Source of the DNA: Chitinophagales bacterium 33-2
Lineage (GTDB): Bacteria; Bacteroidota; Bacteroidia; Chitinophagales; Chitinophagaceae
NCBI GenBank assembly: GCA_002050435.1
Contig: MWYV01000043.1
Coordinates: forward strand, 39,271-103,270
Direction: 5' to 3'
DNA: 64,000 nucleotides
Shown here: positions 8,438 to 17,762 of the stretch, piece by piece
Layout: each line of letters begins with the position of its first letter
Numbering within the stretch: position 1 is the first letter of the stretch
Position numbers and translations under genes: made by a program
Notes under the pieces: generated by a model
Seen by the model: the letters and a program-made list of their open reading frames with translations, nothing else
What the model was told of the DNA's origin: nothing
Database searches by the model: none

Positions 8438-11400
8438 TTGAAACCCATAAAAAACATATTCCTCCTTACCCTGGTATTTATTGGTTTTTCACTGAATGCC
8501 CAGAATATTGAATTTATTGAGAATAAAGGACAATGGGATAAAAAAGTACGCTTTTTAGGCCCGGTTTCCGCAGGTGCTTTTTATATCAATACCGATGGCT
8601 TTTCTGTACTCCAACACAAATCCGAAGAATGGGAACACCTTCACCAGGTACTGCATGACAAAAATCTTCACGGCAAACCAATTACTGCTTCAGACCGGCT
8701 CACGGTCAATTCACATGTTTACCATGTGAAGTTTGAAAATTCGAATCCCGAGGCACGCGCCATTCCTGATAAACCCATATTTACCTATAATAATTATTTT
8801 ATCGGCAATGATCCCTCGAAGTGGGCTTCCGAATGTAAAATTTACCAGGCGGTAACCATCAAAGATATTTATCCCAATATCGACGTACGTTATTATTCAG
8901 ATAGGGGTACCTTAAAATATGATCTTATTGTAAGACCGGGCGGCCGGGTTTCCGACATTGTATTAAAATATGAAGGTGTTGATAAACTGGAACTGCGCAA
9001 CCGCGAGCTTCACATCAATACTTCAGTTGGCGTTTTAAAAGAACTCGCACCTTATACCTACCAGTACAATGCCTCCGGGAAAACAGAGATCCAGGCAAAA
9101 TACACCCTGCGCAACAACCAGGTTCGTTTCGACATCAAAAATTTTGACCGGGAAAACGTGCTGGTGATCGACCCGACATTGATCTTCTGTTCTTTTTCAA
9201 AAAGTACAGCAGATAACTGGGGCTATACTGCTACTTATGGCCCGGATGGCAGCATGTTCGGTGGTGGTATTGTTGGCGGTCAGGGCTTCCCTACTCAAAC
9301 AGGGTCTTTTCAACAAAATTTTGGGACTGGTACTGCTAATTGTCATATGCAGGGTGGTTTTGATATTGGCCTGATCAAACTGACTCCAGATGGTACTAAC
9401 CGGGTATATGCAACTTATTTAGGTGGGTCGGGCAATGAAATGCCCCACAGCCTGATCGTGGATCAGCAGGGCAATCTCATCATGGGTGGAAGAACAGATT
9501 CACCACATGAGAGTGCCGCTGTTCAGAATAATTATCCCCTCCAGAATGGGGGCAAAATTGGCCAGAACGGCGGATGGGATATTGTTATTACAAAATTTAA
9601 TGCTGCAGGTACTGCTTTAATTGGTTCCAGAAGAATAGGAGGAAATGGTGATGATGGTGGAAATATCAGTCCCTGTGGCGGCTCCACTGCTAATTCATTA
9701 TTACAAAATTATGGTGATGAAGCACGTGGTGAGGTCAACCTCGATGCTGCCGGCAACATTTACCTGGTATCCAATACAAAATCCACCAATTTCCCGGTGC
9801 AGAATGCATTTCAAAATACTTTAGGCGGCAATCAGGACGGCGTAGTGCTCAAATTCAACCCTACCCTTTCCAACCTGGTCTTCAGCTCTTACCTGGGTGG
9901 CGCAAATAATGATGCAGCCTATGTGCTGGCCATTCATCCTAATGGCAATATTTATGTAGCCGGTGGTACAGAAAGTGCCAATCTTCCCGGCTCCACCACC
10001 GGAACTTTAGGACCAGCATTCAACGGCGCCATTGATGGTTTCATCAGTGTAATACCTTCTAACGGATCAACAATTATACGTACAACTTATATTGGTACCG
10101 CTTCCATAGACCAGATCTACGGCATACAGATCGACGGGCTGGGATTTCCTTATATTATGGGACAAACAAGGGGTTCGTGGCCTATTGTGAACGCACCATG
10201 GAACCAGGCAAACGGAAAACAATTTATCGCCAAATTGCAACCGGATCTTTCCGCATGGGTGTATTCAACTGCATTTGGTAAAGGAGAAGCCTTCCCTGAT
10301 ATTTCACCTGTAGCCTTTCTTGTTGACCGCTGCGAAAATGTTTATGTTTCCGGCTGGGGTGGCAGGATCGTTCCGGGATTTCCCAACGCAGGGGTGCAGG
10401 GCTTATCTGTAACGGCTGGTGCACTGAAACCGGCGCCGGATATGAATGCCCAGGGAATTGGACAGGATTTCTATTTTTTTGTACTGAAAAGAAATTCCAC
10501 AGAACAATTATACGGTACCTTTTTTGGACAGAATACAGGTTCAGCAGTTGGAAGCGCTGATCACGTGGACGGAGGGACCAGCAGGTTTGATGAAAACGGT
10601 GTGATTTACCAGGCCATCTGCGCCAGTTGCGGAACTACGCTGCCATTTCCTACAACGCCCGATGCATGGGCTCCTACAAAACCGGCAAATGCGAACTGTA
10701 ACCTCGCTATGGTTAAAATTGAATTTGACCTTGCAGGTGTAGGTGCTGGTGTTCAATCGGCCATTGAAGGGAGAGTAAGAGATACTTCAGGTTGCGTTCC
10801 TCTAAAAGTGGATTTCCGCGACACCGTTCTGAAAGCAGTAAGTTATGAATGGAATTTTGGCGACGGCTCTCCAACCATCGCCACCACTAACCCTGATACC
10901 TCGCATATTTATACGGCTATTGGTACCTATACTGTTATGCTGGTGGCCATTGATCCGGCCAGTTGTAATATCCGTGACACCTCCTACCTTACCATAAAGG
11001 TGGGTGATCTTCGGGCCATACTTGATTTTAATGCAGTGAAGCTGGAACCTTGTGATTCATTTAAATACCGGTTTGATAATCTTTCCGTAGCACCACCTGC
11101 AAGAGCTTTTGGTAATAATATCTGGGAATGGAATTTTGGAGACGGAACGCCGAATGTGATCTCGTCTGGTTCAAACCCCGTTTTTCATAATTATGCATCA
11201 CCGGGAACCTACAATGTAAAGCTGACTTTGAAAGACAGTGTGTACTGCAACTTCCCGGATTCGATTGTAGAACAGGTGCGCGTGGCAATAATGGTCAAGG
11301 CGGATTTTACCACACCACCGGCAGGTTGCGCTCCCTATAATGCTGTATTCAATAATATTTCTTCGGGCGGACAAAGCTTTACATGGAATTTTGGTGATGG

Positions 11401-12061
11401 AAATGTTTCCACTGATGTAAGTCCTACGCATTTGTATCAATTGCCCGGTACTTACATTGTTACACTCACTGCTGTGGATTCTGCTACGTGTAATATTACA
11501 GACAGCAAATCAATTACTATAACGGTTGCAGGCCAACCCACTGCCGATTTCACTGCCAGTCCGCAGCCACCTGCATTGAACACACCCATTTCTTTTACCA
11601 ACCTTTCCAGCAATGATGCGGTGCGGTTTAAATGGTTTTTTGGTGATGGAGATTCTTTGATCACTACTTCAAGGAGTGTGTTCCAGCATGAGTACAATGC
11701 AACAGGTACCTATAACACCTGCCTGATCGCCATCAACCAGGCCAATTGTCCTGATACGGTTTGCCGCGAAGTGCGCACACTGATAGAACCTGCGCTGGAT
11801 GTTCCCAACGCATTTACACCAACCAGTGGCGATGTGAACAGCAGGATTTTTGTACGTGGCTATGGAATTGCAAAAATGAATTTTGCCATCTATGCGCGAT
11901 GGGGTGAAAAGGTTTTTGAATCCAATAGCCGGAATGTGGGTTGGGATGGAACTTATAAAGGCAAATTACTTCCGATGGATGTATATGCATATACTCTGGA
12001 TGTTGAATTTTCAGATGGCACCCGAACCAGGAAAACGGGCGATATAACCTTAATAAGATAA
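8438..12061 (+). CDS. secreted PKD-repeat protein with gliding-motility-type (T9SS type B) C-terminal domain
   Basis: A 1207-residue surface or secreted protein. A signal peptide runs to about NAQ (residues 1-22), read from a TTG start. The mature N-terminus carries the ENKGQW motif typical of large Bacteroidota SBBP-type proteins, then a long region of beta-propeller-like repeats (YLGGSGNE, SYLGGANNDA, AGGTES). Four PKD domains follow from about residue 780, each marked by WxFGDG (EWNFGDG, EWNFGDG, TWNFGDG, KWFFGDG). The last 90 residues (VPNAFTPTSGD, YARWGEKVFES, WDGTYKGKLLPMDVYAY) are the gliding-motility C-terminal domain used as a T9SS type B sorting signal. The stop is 11 bp before a PorP/SprF gene, suggesting an operon and a cargo/partner relation. 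The ligand or adhesion target is unknown. Confidence 0.9.
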   Translation: MKPIKNIFLLTLVFIGFSLNAQNIEFIENKGQWDKKVRFLGPVSAGAFYINTDGFSVLQHKSEEWEHLHQVLHDKNLHGKPITASDRLTVNSHVYHVKFENSNPEARAIPDKPIFTYNNYFIGNDPSKWASECKIYQAVTIKDIYPNIDVRYYSDRGTLKYDLIVRPGGRVSDIVLKYEGVDKLELRNRELHINTSVGVLKELAPYTYQYNASGKTEIQAKYTLRNNQVRFDIKNFDRENVLVIDPTLIFCSFSKSTADNWGYTATYGPDGSMFGGGIVGGQGFPTQTGSFQQNFGTGTANCHMQGGFDIGLIKLTPDGTNRVYATYLGGSGNEMPHSLIVDQQGNLIMGGRTDSPHESAAVQNNYPLQNGGKIGQNGGWDIVITKFNAAGTALIGSRRIGGNGDDGGNISPCGGSTANSLLQNYGDEARGEVNLDAAGNIYLVSNTKSTNFPVQNAFQNTLGGNQDGVVLKFNPTLSNLVFSSYLGGANNDAAYVLAIHPNGNIYVAGGTESANLPGSTTGTLGPAFNGAIDGFISVIPSNGSTIIRTTYIGTASIDQIYGIQIDGLGFPYIMGQTRGSWPIVNAPWNQANGKQFIAKLQPDLSAWVYSTAFGKGEAFPDISPVAFLVDRCENVYVSGWGGRIVPGFPNAGVQGLSVTAGALKPAPDMNAQGIGQDFYFFVLKRNSTEQLYGTFFGQNTGSAVGSADHVDGGTSRFDENGVIYQAICASCGTTLPFPTTPDAWAPTKPANANCNLAMVKIEFDLAGVGAGVQSAIEGRVRDTSGCVPLKVDFRDTVLKAVSYEWNFGDGSPTIATTNPDTSHIYTAIGTYTVMLVAIDPASCNIRDTSYLTIKVGDLRAILDFNAVKLEPCDSFKYRFDNLSVAPPARAFGNNIWEWNFGDGTPNVISSGSNPVFHNYASPGTYNVKLTLKDSVYCNFPDSIVEQVRVAIMVKADFTTPPAGCAPYNAVFNNISSGGQSFTWNFGDGNVSTDVSPTHLYQLPGTYIVTLTAVDSATCNITDSKSITITVAGQPTADFTASPQPPALNTPISFTNLSSNDAVRFKWFFGDGDSLITTSRSVFQHEYNATGTYNTCLIAINQANCPDTVCREVRTLIEPALDVPNAFTPTSGDVNSRIFVRGYGIAKMNFAIYARWGEKVFESNSRNVGWDGTYKGKLLPMDVYAYTLDVEFSDGTRTRKTGDITLIR

Positions 12062-12068
12062 AGGAGGG
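12061..12068 (+). promoter_or_regulatory. strong Shine-Dalgarno site before the PorP/SprF gene
   Basis: AAGGAGGG lies 4-5 bases before the ATG at 12073. Clear Shine-Dalgarno motifs are uncommon in Bacteroidota, so this site is notable and supports the chosen start. Confidence 0.6.
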
Positions 12069-12072
12069 CAAA

Positions 12073-13104
12073 ATGAAGAAATTTAAAATAATCTTGCTGG
12101 CAGTTTTTGGTTTGGGCATTACAAATGGAGCCGCTGCCCAGGATCTGCATTTCAGCCAGTTCTTCAATTCGCCACTTACAACCAATCCTGCCAATACGGG
12201 ATTTATACCAGATGGTGATTACCGGCTGGGACTTAATTTCCGTAACCAGTGGTCTTCACTGATGTCGGTGCCTTATAAAACCATGAGTGCTTTTGGAGAC
12301 ATACAGTTAATGAAAGACCGCATTGAAAATGGATGGATCGGTGCAGGTGGGGTCATATTAAGAGACGTGGCAGGAAGCGGCAATCTTACTTCAACAAAAA
12401 TCTATGGATCTGTTGCCTATCACCAGATGCTGGGCTATTCAAGTCTTTTAAGCCTGGGTTTCAATATCGGCTATGCCAATAAATCCATCAACACAGCCAA
12501 CCTGAAATTTCCCGACCAGTTTGACGGAAAATTTTTTGATAACAAACTGCCTACAAGTGTGATGCTCAACACCAATAATATTGGTTACCTCGATATGCAG
12601 GTAGGTATGAATTATGCGTATTTCCCTACAGAGAATGTTTACTTCAACACTGGTTTTTCGGTGCACCATGTAAACAGGCCGAGAGAATCTTTTTTTGCAT
12701 CTGATAATGATTTCGACAACAGGATTCCCATGCGCTACATTGGGTTTTTGAATGGTAGTTTCAAGTTAAATGACCAGGTCATCATCAACCCTAATCTTTA
12801 TTATACCAGGCAGGCCACAGCTTCTGAACTTGTTGGCGGGATCAATGCCCACTATAATCTTTCAGGTGATGGTGAATATATCCTGATCGCGGGGGCTTAT
12901 TATCGTCATAAGGAATCCATAATACCAATGGTAGGATTGGGCTTTAAGGATTATACCATGAGTTTTTCATACGATGCCACCATCTCTTCGCTTAAAAATT
13001 ATAATAATGGACGCGGTGCCTTTGAATTATCCCTTATCAAGCAGGGTGTGATTTCACCGGGTAGCCAGAAAGTAACGCCCTGTCCAACATTTAAATCGTA
13101 TTAG
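12073..13104 (+). CDS. PorP/SprF-family type IX secretion outer-membrane protein
   Basis: A 343-residue protein with a signal peptide ending at about AAAQ and the family signature DLHFSQFFNSPLTTNPANTG just after it. The rest alternates short beta-strands as expected of a 14-strand PorP/SprF barrel, ending with FSYDATISSLKNYNNGRGAFELSL. In Flavobacterium johnsoniae SprF is needed to export the type B CTD adhesin SprB; by analogy this protein probably serves the PKD protein encoded 11 bp upstream. A paralogue lies at 30513-31520, also next to a PKD cargo gene. The start is supported by an AAGGAGGG ribosome site. Confidence 0.92.
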   Translation: MKKFKIILLAVFGLGITNGAAAQDLHFSQFFNSPLTTNPANTGFIPDGDYRLGLNFRNQWSSLMSVPYKTMSAFGDIQLMKDRIENGWIGAGGVILRDVAGSGNLTSTKIYGSVAYHQMLGYSSLLSLGFNIGYANKSINTANLKFPDQFDGKFFDNKLPTSVMLNTNNIGYLDMQVGMNYAYFPTENVYFNTGFSVHHVNRPRESFFASDNDFDNRIPMRYIGFLNGSFKLNDQVIINPNLYYTRQATASELVGGINAHYNLSGDGEYILIAGAYYRHKESIIPMVGLGFKDYTMSFSYDATISSLKNYNNGRGAFELSLIKQGVISPGSQKVTPCPTFKSY

Positions 13105-13164
13105 GGTGTTTTTCCCTTTTGTTATTCCATCTTTTGAACGATTTTTACGATCAAGAACTGCTTC

Positions 13165-14580
13165 ATGCTTACAATTGAAAAAACAAATTCAGCGCTGGTT
13201 CATTTAGAATCATTTAAAAACATCTGCGGTGCTACAAATGTGTTTGTTGATGAAGATGTGTTGTCGGCCTATGCTTCAGATGAAACCGAAGACCTGCATT
13301 TTCTTCCTGACATTGTAGTGAAACCCGGTAGTGCAGAAGAGATCAGCGAGATACTGAAGATCTGTAATCAATATAAGATCCCTGTAACCCCAAGAGGGGC
13401 GGGAACGGGATTAAGCGGCGGCGCATTGCCTCATCTTGGTGGGGTTTTACTAAGTGTTGAAAGAATGAATAAGATCCTGCTGGTTGATGAAAGAAACCTG
13501 CAGGTGATCACCGAACCTGGTGTGATCACAGAAGTATTGCAGGATGCTGTAAAGGAGAAAGGATTATTTTATCCTCCAGATCCCAGCAGCCGCGGATCCT
13601 GTATGATCGGTGGCAATATAGCGGAGAACAGTGGTGGTCCCAAAGCAGTTAAATATGGTGTGGTAAAAGATTATGTGCTGAACCTGCAGGTGGTTTTACC
13701 AACCGGTGAAATCATTTGGACCGGTGCCAATGTTTTAAAAAATGCAACCGGATACAACCTGACCCAGTTGATGGTGGGCAGTGAAGGCACGCTTGGGATC
13801 GTAACTAAAGCCGTACTCAAACTGCTTCCGCTTCCGAAATACGACCTGCTCATGCTGGTCCCCTTCAGCGATGCGGAAAAAGCCTGTGCCGCGGTAAGTG
13901 CCATTTTCATGGCAGGCTTTACGCCCAGTGCCATGGAATTTATGGAGCGCGATGCACTGGAGTGGGTGATGCGGTTTGTGGATAATTCTATTGTTGCCAT
14001 TGAAGATGATATTCAGGCGCACCTGCTGATAGAAGTAGATGGCAATGATGTGGAGGTGCTGATGAAGGAAATGGAAGGGATTGCTACCATTGCCACTGGA
14101 TTTGATTGCGGGGAAATATTGTTTGCTGAAGATGCACAGCAAAAAGCAGAACTCTGGAAACTGCGCCGCAGGGTAGGAGAAGCCGTAAAATCGCATTCGA
14201 TTTATAAGGAAGAAGATACGGTGGTTCCGAGAGCAGAATTACCTGTATTGCTGAAAGGTGTAAAAGAGATTGGGAAAAAATACGGCTTTCATTCTGTTTG
14301 TTATGGGCATGCAGGAGATGGAAACCTTCATGTGAACATCATTAAAGGAGATCTCTCTGATGAACAATGGAACGGATCATTGAAAGAGGGTATAAGAGAA
14401 ATATTTTTCCTGGTAAAAGAACTGGGGGGCACCATCAGCGGAGAACATGGGATTGGCCTGGTTCAAAAAGAATTTCTGCCCATTGTTTTTGATGATGTGC
14501 AATTACGGCTGATGCGTTCCATCAAAAAGATATTTGATCCAAATAATATTTTAAACGCCGGTAAAATTTTTGATCTATGA
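13165..14580 (+). CDS. FAD-binding oxidoreductase, GlcD / D-lactate dehydrogenase type
   Basis: A 471-residue flavoprotein of the GlcD/DLD family that oxidises 2-hydroxyacids such as glycolate or D-lactate. The N-terminal FAD domain (about 45-185) has TPRGAGTGLSGGALP, PPDPSSRGSCMIGGN and GSEGTLGIVTKAVLKLLP. The C-terminal cap domain (about 220-465) has the conserved HAGDGNLHVN and GTISGEHGIG histidine motifs. Length fits GlcD rather than the larger DLD enzymes with an iron-sulfur tail, and no GlcE or GlcF partner is visible. The next gene overlaps its stop (ATGA at 14577-14580), so they are likely translated together. Exact substrate cannot be decided. Confidence 0.9.
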   Translation: MLTIEKTNSALVHLESFKNICGATNVFVDEDVLSAYASDETEDLHFLPDIVVKPGSAEEISEILKICNQYKIPVTPRGAGTGLSGGALPHLGGVLLSVERMNKILLVDERNLQVITEPGVITEVLQDAVKEKGLFYPPDPSSRGSCMIGGNIAENSGGPKAVKYGVVKDYVLNLQVVLPTGEIIWTGANVLKNATGYNLTQLMVGSEGTLGIVTKAVLKLLPLPKYDLLMLVPFSDAEKACAAVSAIFMAGFTPSAMEFMERDALEWVMRFVDNSIVAIEDDIQAHLLIEVDGNDVEVLMKEMEGIATIATGFDCGEILFAEDAQQKAELWKLRRRVGEAVKSHSIYKEEDTVVPRAELPVLLKGVKEIGKKYGFHSVCYGHAGDGNLHVNIIKGDLSDEQWNGSLKEGIREIFFLVKELGGTISGEHGIGLVQKEFLPIVFDDVQLRLMRSIKKIFDPNNILNAGKIFDL

Positions 14581-15041
14581 ACTTTCGTAAAGCTTTCTTA
14601 AGCGACTTCAGGTTACTGCAATTTACAACCTTAGGCCAGGTAGGGGCGATGCTGTTTTTTTTAACCATTGTGTTTTTTTACAACCTGAACCGGGTAGCCT
14701 TTCTTGATGGTCAGGCTTCGCAGTTTTTTTTCCTTCCTGCCTCTGTTGCGCTGACCATTATAGCCATTCGGGTGTCGCGCTATATCTACCGCAGGCGCAT
14801 GGAATATATTTTTGTGGATACGGTAACGGAAAGGCAAAGGCTGGAACAGTTTAAGTCAACTTTATTCCTGCATCACGCCATTTGCCTGGTGCCGGCCATT
14901 ACCTCTACTATTTGCTTCCTGCTGTTTGCCAATTTTTTCTATGTGATTTTAAACGGATTTATTATAGCGGAGCTCAGTGCAAAATATTCCAGCGACCGTA
15001 TCATCAGCAATGCCATTAATGTGCTGAATTTTAAAATGTGA
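14577..15041 (+). CDS. small membrane protein of unknown function
   Basis: A 154-residue protein I do not recognise. Hydrophobic segments are visible at about 18-38 (LGQVGAMLFFLTIVFFY), 50-66 (FFFLPASVALTIIAIRV), 98-116 and 118-135, with a basic stretch (RYIYRRRMEY) between the second and third, so it is probably a four-helix inner-membrane protein. Its ATG overlaps the stop of the upstream oxidoreductase (ATGA) and it is followed after 3 bp by an outer-membrane protein gene, so it belongs to this transcription unit. No catalytic motif seen. Confidence 0.7.
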   Translation: MNFRKAFLSDFRLLQFTTLGQVGAMLFFLTIVFFYNLNRVAFLDGQASQFFFLPASVALTIIAIRVSRYIYRRRMEYIFVDTVTERQRLEQFKSTLFLHHAICLVPAITSTICFLLFANFFYVILNGFIIAELSAKYSSDRIISNAINVLNFKM

Positions 15042-15044
15042 ATT

Positions 15045-15614
15045 ATGAAAAGAAGTATCCTGATCCTGTGTTGCTGTTTTTCTTTTGTATTTTCTTATGC
15101 ACAGGAAGCAGAAGAGGAAAAAGGTTTTAATAAAGAAAAAATGTTTTTTGGTGGCAATTTTGGTTTGTCCTTTGGCGATCTTACGCTCATTAACGTTTCA
15201 CCCCAGGTAGGTTACCGGTTTAATCAAACCCTTGCTGCTGGTATTGGAATCAATGGGCAGTTTGTAAGCCTGAAGAGAAGGTATGCCGATGGGCAGCCTT
15301 ATTCAAAAACATCTCAGGGCGTAATTGGTTTGAATGTTTTTGGCAGAGTTTATCCCATTCAGCAGATCATGTTACAGGTGCAGCCCGAGGCCAATTATAT
15401 TTTTGGAAAGCAGCTTTTTTATGGTCCCACCAATGAAGAATACCAAATGGATGCTGCTATCATTCCCAGTGTATTGATTGGAGCAGGCGTAGTGATCCCT
15501 GCAGGCCGCGGTTCTTTTATTGCCGCTATGTTTTATGATGTGCTCCAGGATTCAAGAGCGCCCTATGGCAGCAGGCCATTTATGAATTTTGGATATAATA
15601 TCAGCCTGCGGTAA
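15045..15614 (+). CDS. outer-membrane beta-barrel protein
   Basis: A 189-residue protein with a signal peptide ending near SYAQ (residues 1-20), a short acidic linker (EAEEEKG), and then alternating strands typical of small OmpA/OmpW-like barrels (MFFGGNFGLSFGDLTLINV, VGYRFNQTLAAGIGI), ending in an aromatic/basic terminus (NFGYNISLR). It is probably a porin-like barrel of about eight strands in the outer membrane. Gap of 3 bp to the upstream membrane-protein gene. Its 3' end overlaps the convergent LOG-family gene by 14 bp. Function unknown. Confidence 0.75.
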   Translation: MKRSILILCCCFSFVFSYAQEAEEEKGFNKEKMFFGGNFGLSFGDLTLINVSPQVGYRFNQTLAAGIGINGQFVSLKRRYADGQPYSKTSQGVIGLNVFGRVYPIQQIMLQVQPEANYIFGKQLFYGPTNEEYQMDAAIIPSVLIGAGVVIPAGRGSFIAAMFYDVLQDSRAPYGSRPFMNFGYNISLR

Positions 15615-16146
15615 GGTGAGGCAGCAGGTCACCGGGATGGTCAAGTAACTGAACCTGTTCTTCGATGCGGCCATATAAAAATCCTTCATCAGCCAGCGTA
15701 TGCAGGTGTTTGATGAGATGATCATAAAATCCTGTTGTATTCAGTACAAAGATCTTTTTATCATGAATCGATAACTGATTCCAGGTTAGCATTTCAAAAA
15801 GTTCGTCAAGTGTACCAAAACCACCCGGCAGAATGATCGCCGCGTCACACATTTCATACATCATTCTTTTCCGCACATGCATATCTTCCACAACAAGCAG
15901 TTCACTGATGTTCTCATGCTGGTGTTCCCAGTTCATCAAAACTTTTGGAATCACACCACGCACAATTCCACCCGCAAGCATTACAGTGTCTGCAACAATT
16001 CCCATCAATCCATTTCTTCCTCCACCGTAGATCAGTTCAATCCTGTTTGCTGCAAGGATCCCGGCCAGCAGGCGGGCATCATGGATGTAAGCTTCCGACT
16101 TACCGGTTTTTGAGCCACAAAAAATGGCCATTTTTTTAATCTGCAT
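15601..16146 (-). CDS. LOG-family (TIGR00730) nucleotide phosphoribohydrolase
   Basis: A Rossmann-like protein of the LOG / TIGR00730 family, whose members cleave cytokinin riboside 5'-monophosphates or other nucleoside monophosphates to base plus ribose 5-phosphate. The N-terminal KKMAIFCGSKTGK, the middle YGGGRNGLMG, and the signature PGGFGTLDELFEMLTWNQL are all present. I use the ATG at 16146 (182 residues); the open frame extends to 16224 but adds a non-family leader. It overlaps the convergent barrel gene by 14 bp and is divergent from the symporter gene. In bacteria the true substrate is often AMP or pyrimidine nucleotides; I cannot tell which here. Confidence 0.9.
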   Translation of the reverse strand: MQIKKMAIFCGSKTGKSEAYIHDARLLAGILAANRIELIYGGGRNGLMGIVADTVMLAGGIVRGVIPKVLMNWEHQHENISELLVVEDMHVRKRMMYEMCDAAIILPGGFGTLDELFEMLTWNQLSIHDKKIFVLNTTGFYDHLIKHLHTLADEGFLYGRIEEQVQLLDHPGDLLPHLTAG

Positions 16147-16235
16147 ATTCTTCTGTAGCTGCAAAAGGAAAACAAAATTTTCTATCTTCAAAAAATTACT
16201 GTCTATTGCAACCTGTTCTAACAAAAAAATAAAGT

Positions 16236-17762
16236 ATGTCGCCCACCCTTCTTTTCACTTTTGTTATCGGATATTTTCTGCTTTTACTTGTCGTTGCTTA
16301 CTATACATCCCGCAAAGCCAACAATGATTCTTTTTTTATCGGCAACCGGAGTTCCAACTGGATGCTGGTGGCTTTTGGAATGATCGGGACCTCACTGAGT
16401 GGTGTCACTTTTGTGAGCGTGCCGGGTACCGTGGGCCTGGGTGGTTTGCAATATTTCCAGGTGGTGATCGGTTATTTCCTGGGATATCTTGTGATCGCCT
16501 ATGTTCTGTTACCCATTTATTATAAAATGAACCTTACGTCCATTTATAATTACCTCTCTCACAGGTTTGGAATGGTAAGTTATAAAACCGGCGCCACCTA
16601 TTTCCTTTTATCGCGCACGCTCGGCGCTACCGCCCGCATGTTCCTGGTAGTGAACATTCTCCAGATCTTTATCCTCAACTCCATGGGTGTTCCATTTTGG
16701 CTGACATCATTAATTATTCTTTTGCTCATCCTGCTCTATACTTTTGAAGGCGGCGTAAAAACGATTGTTTATACGGATACGCTACAAACTTCATTCATGC
16801 TCATTGGGCTCGTGGTGTGCATTTTCGCGGTGATCAGTAAACTGGATCTGTCGTTTACCAGTGCAATTGGCCAGATGAGCGATGCAGGCATGACCAAAAT
16901 GTTCAACACCGATTACAAAGCACCAAATTTTTTCCTGAAATCTATACTTGGTGGTGCATTCATTACAATTGCCATGACGGGGCTGGACCAGGAAATGATG
17001 CAAAAAAACATCAGTGTAAGAACCCTGAAAGATTCCCAGAAAAATGTGATCACGCTGAGTGTGATCCTGCTTTTTGTAAATCTTCTTTTCCTGCTTATGG
17101 GCGGTTTGCTTTACCTGTATGCAGCCGAAAACAACCTGACCTTTAAAGGCGACGATCTTTTTCCTGCAATCGCACTGGGAAGTTATTTGTCCGTAGCAAT
17201 TGGTGTGATCTTTATCATCGGATTGATTTCAGCCCTGTTTCCAAGTGCCGATGGGGCACTAACCGCGCTGACCTCTTCATTTTGTATTGATATCCTTGGG
17301 TTGAAAAGAAGAAAGGATCTTTCTGAAAAGCAAGGCAGAAAGATCCGCCTCATCGTGCATTTTTCTTTTGCCATTATTTTCTTTTTATGCGTAATGTTTT
17401 TTAGATGGATCAACGATAAATCTATAATAGATGTGATCCTGAAATTTGCAGGATACACTTATGGACCACTACTCGGATTGTTCGCATTTGGTATCCTTAC
17501 AAAGCGTAAGATCAGGGATAAATATGCACTGTATGTTTGCCTTATTGCACCTGTACTTGTAATTGGTCTTGACGTGATCAATAACCCGGAATGGTTTGCC
17601 GGCCGGTTTGGAATGGCCGAATCAAATGCAAAATCCCTCCTGGATATGTCTGCCCATATGTTCTTTGGTTTTAAAATCGGCATTGAGTTACTCATACTCA
17701 ATGGCCTCCTTACCTTTTTGGGATTGTATTTAATTTCATATAAAGAGAAAGCAGCATCCTGA
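16236..17762 (+). CDS. sodium:solute symporter (SSS family)
   Basis: A 508-residue inner-membrane transporter of the SSS family with about thirteen hydrophobic segments spread over its whole length. Family features include the early YTSRKANNDSFFIGNRSSNW region, the unwound-helix FGMIGTSLSGVTFVSVPG, and the middle GLDQEMMQKNISVRTLKDSQ loop typical of Bacteroidota members. It imports a small organic solute with sodium; candidates include sugars, amino acids or sialic acid, none favoured. It heads a tight run with the O-methyltransferase (TGATG overlap), glucosaminidase-LysM protein and Hpt, so it may be co-transcribed with them. Confidence 0.9.
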   Translation: MSPTLLFTFVIGYFLLLLVVAYYTSRKANNDSFFIGNRSSNWMLVAFGMIGTSLSGVTFVSVPGTVGLGGLQYFQVVIGYFLGYLVIAYVLLPIYYKMNLTSIYNYLSHRFGMVSYKTGATYFLLSRTLGATARMFLVVNILQIFILNSMGVPFWLTSLIILLLILLYTFEGGVKTIVYTDTLQTSFMLIGLVVCIFAVISKLDLSFTSAIGQMSDAGMTKMFNTDYKAPNFFLKSILGGAFITIAMTGLDQEMMQKNISVRTLKDSQKNVITLSVILLFVNLLFLLMGGLLYLYAAENNLTFKGDDLFPAIALGSYLSVAIGVIFIIGLISALFPSADGALTALTSSFCIDILGLKRRKDLSEKQGRKIRLIVHFSFAIIFFLCVMFFRWINDKSIIDVILKFAGYTYGPLLGLFAFGILTKRKIRDKYALYVCLIAPVLVIGLDVINNPEWFAGRFGMAESNAKSLLDMSAHMFFGFKIGIELLILNGLLTFLGLYLISYKEKAAS

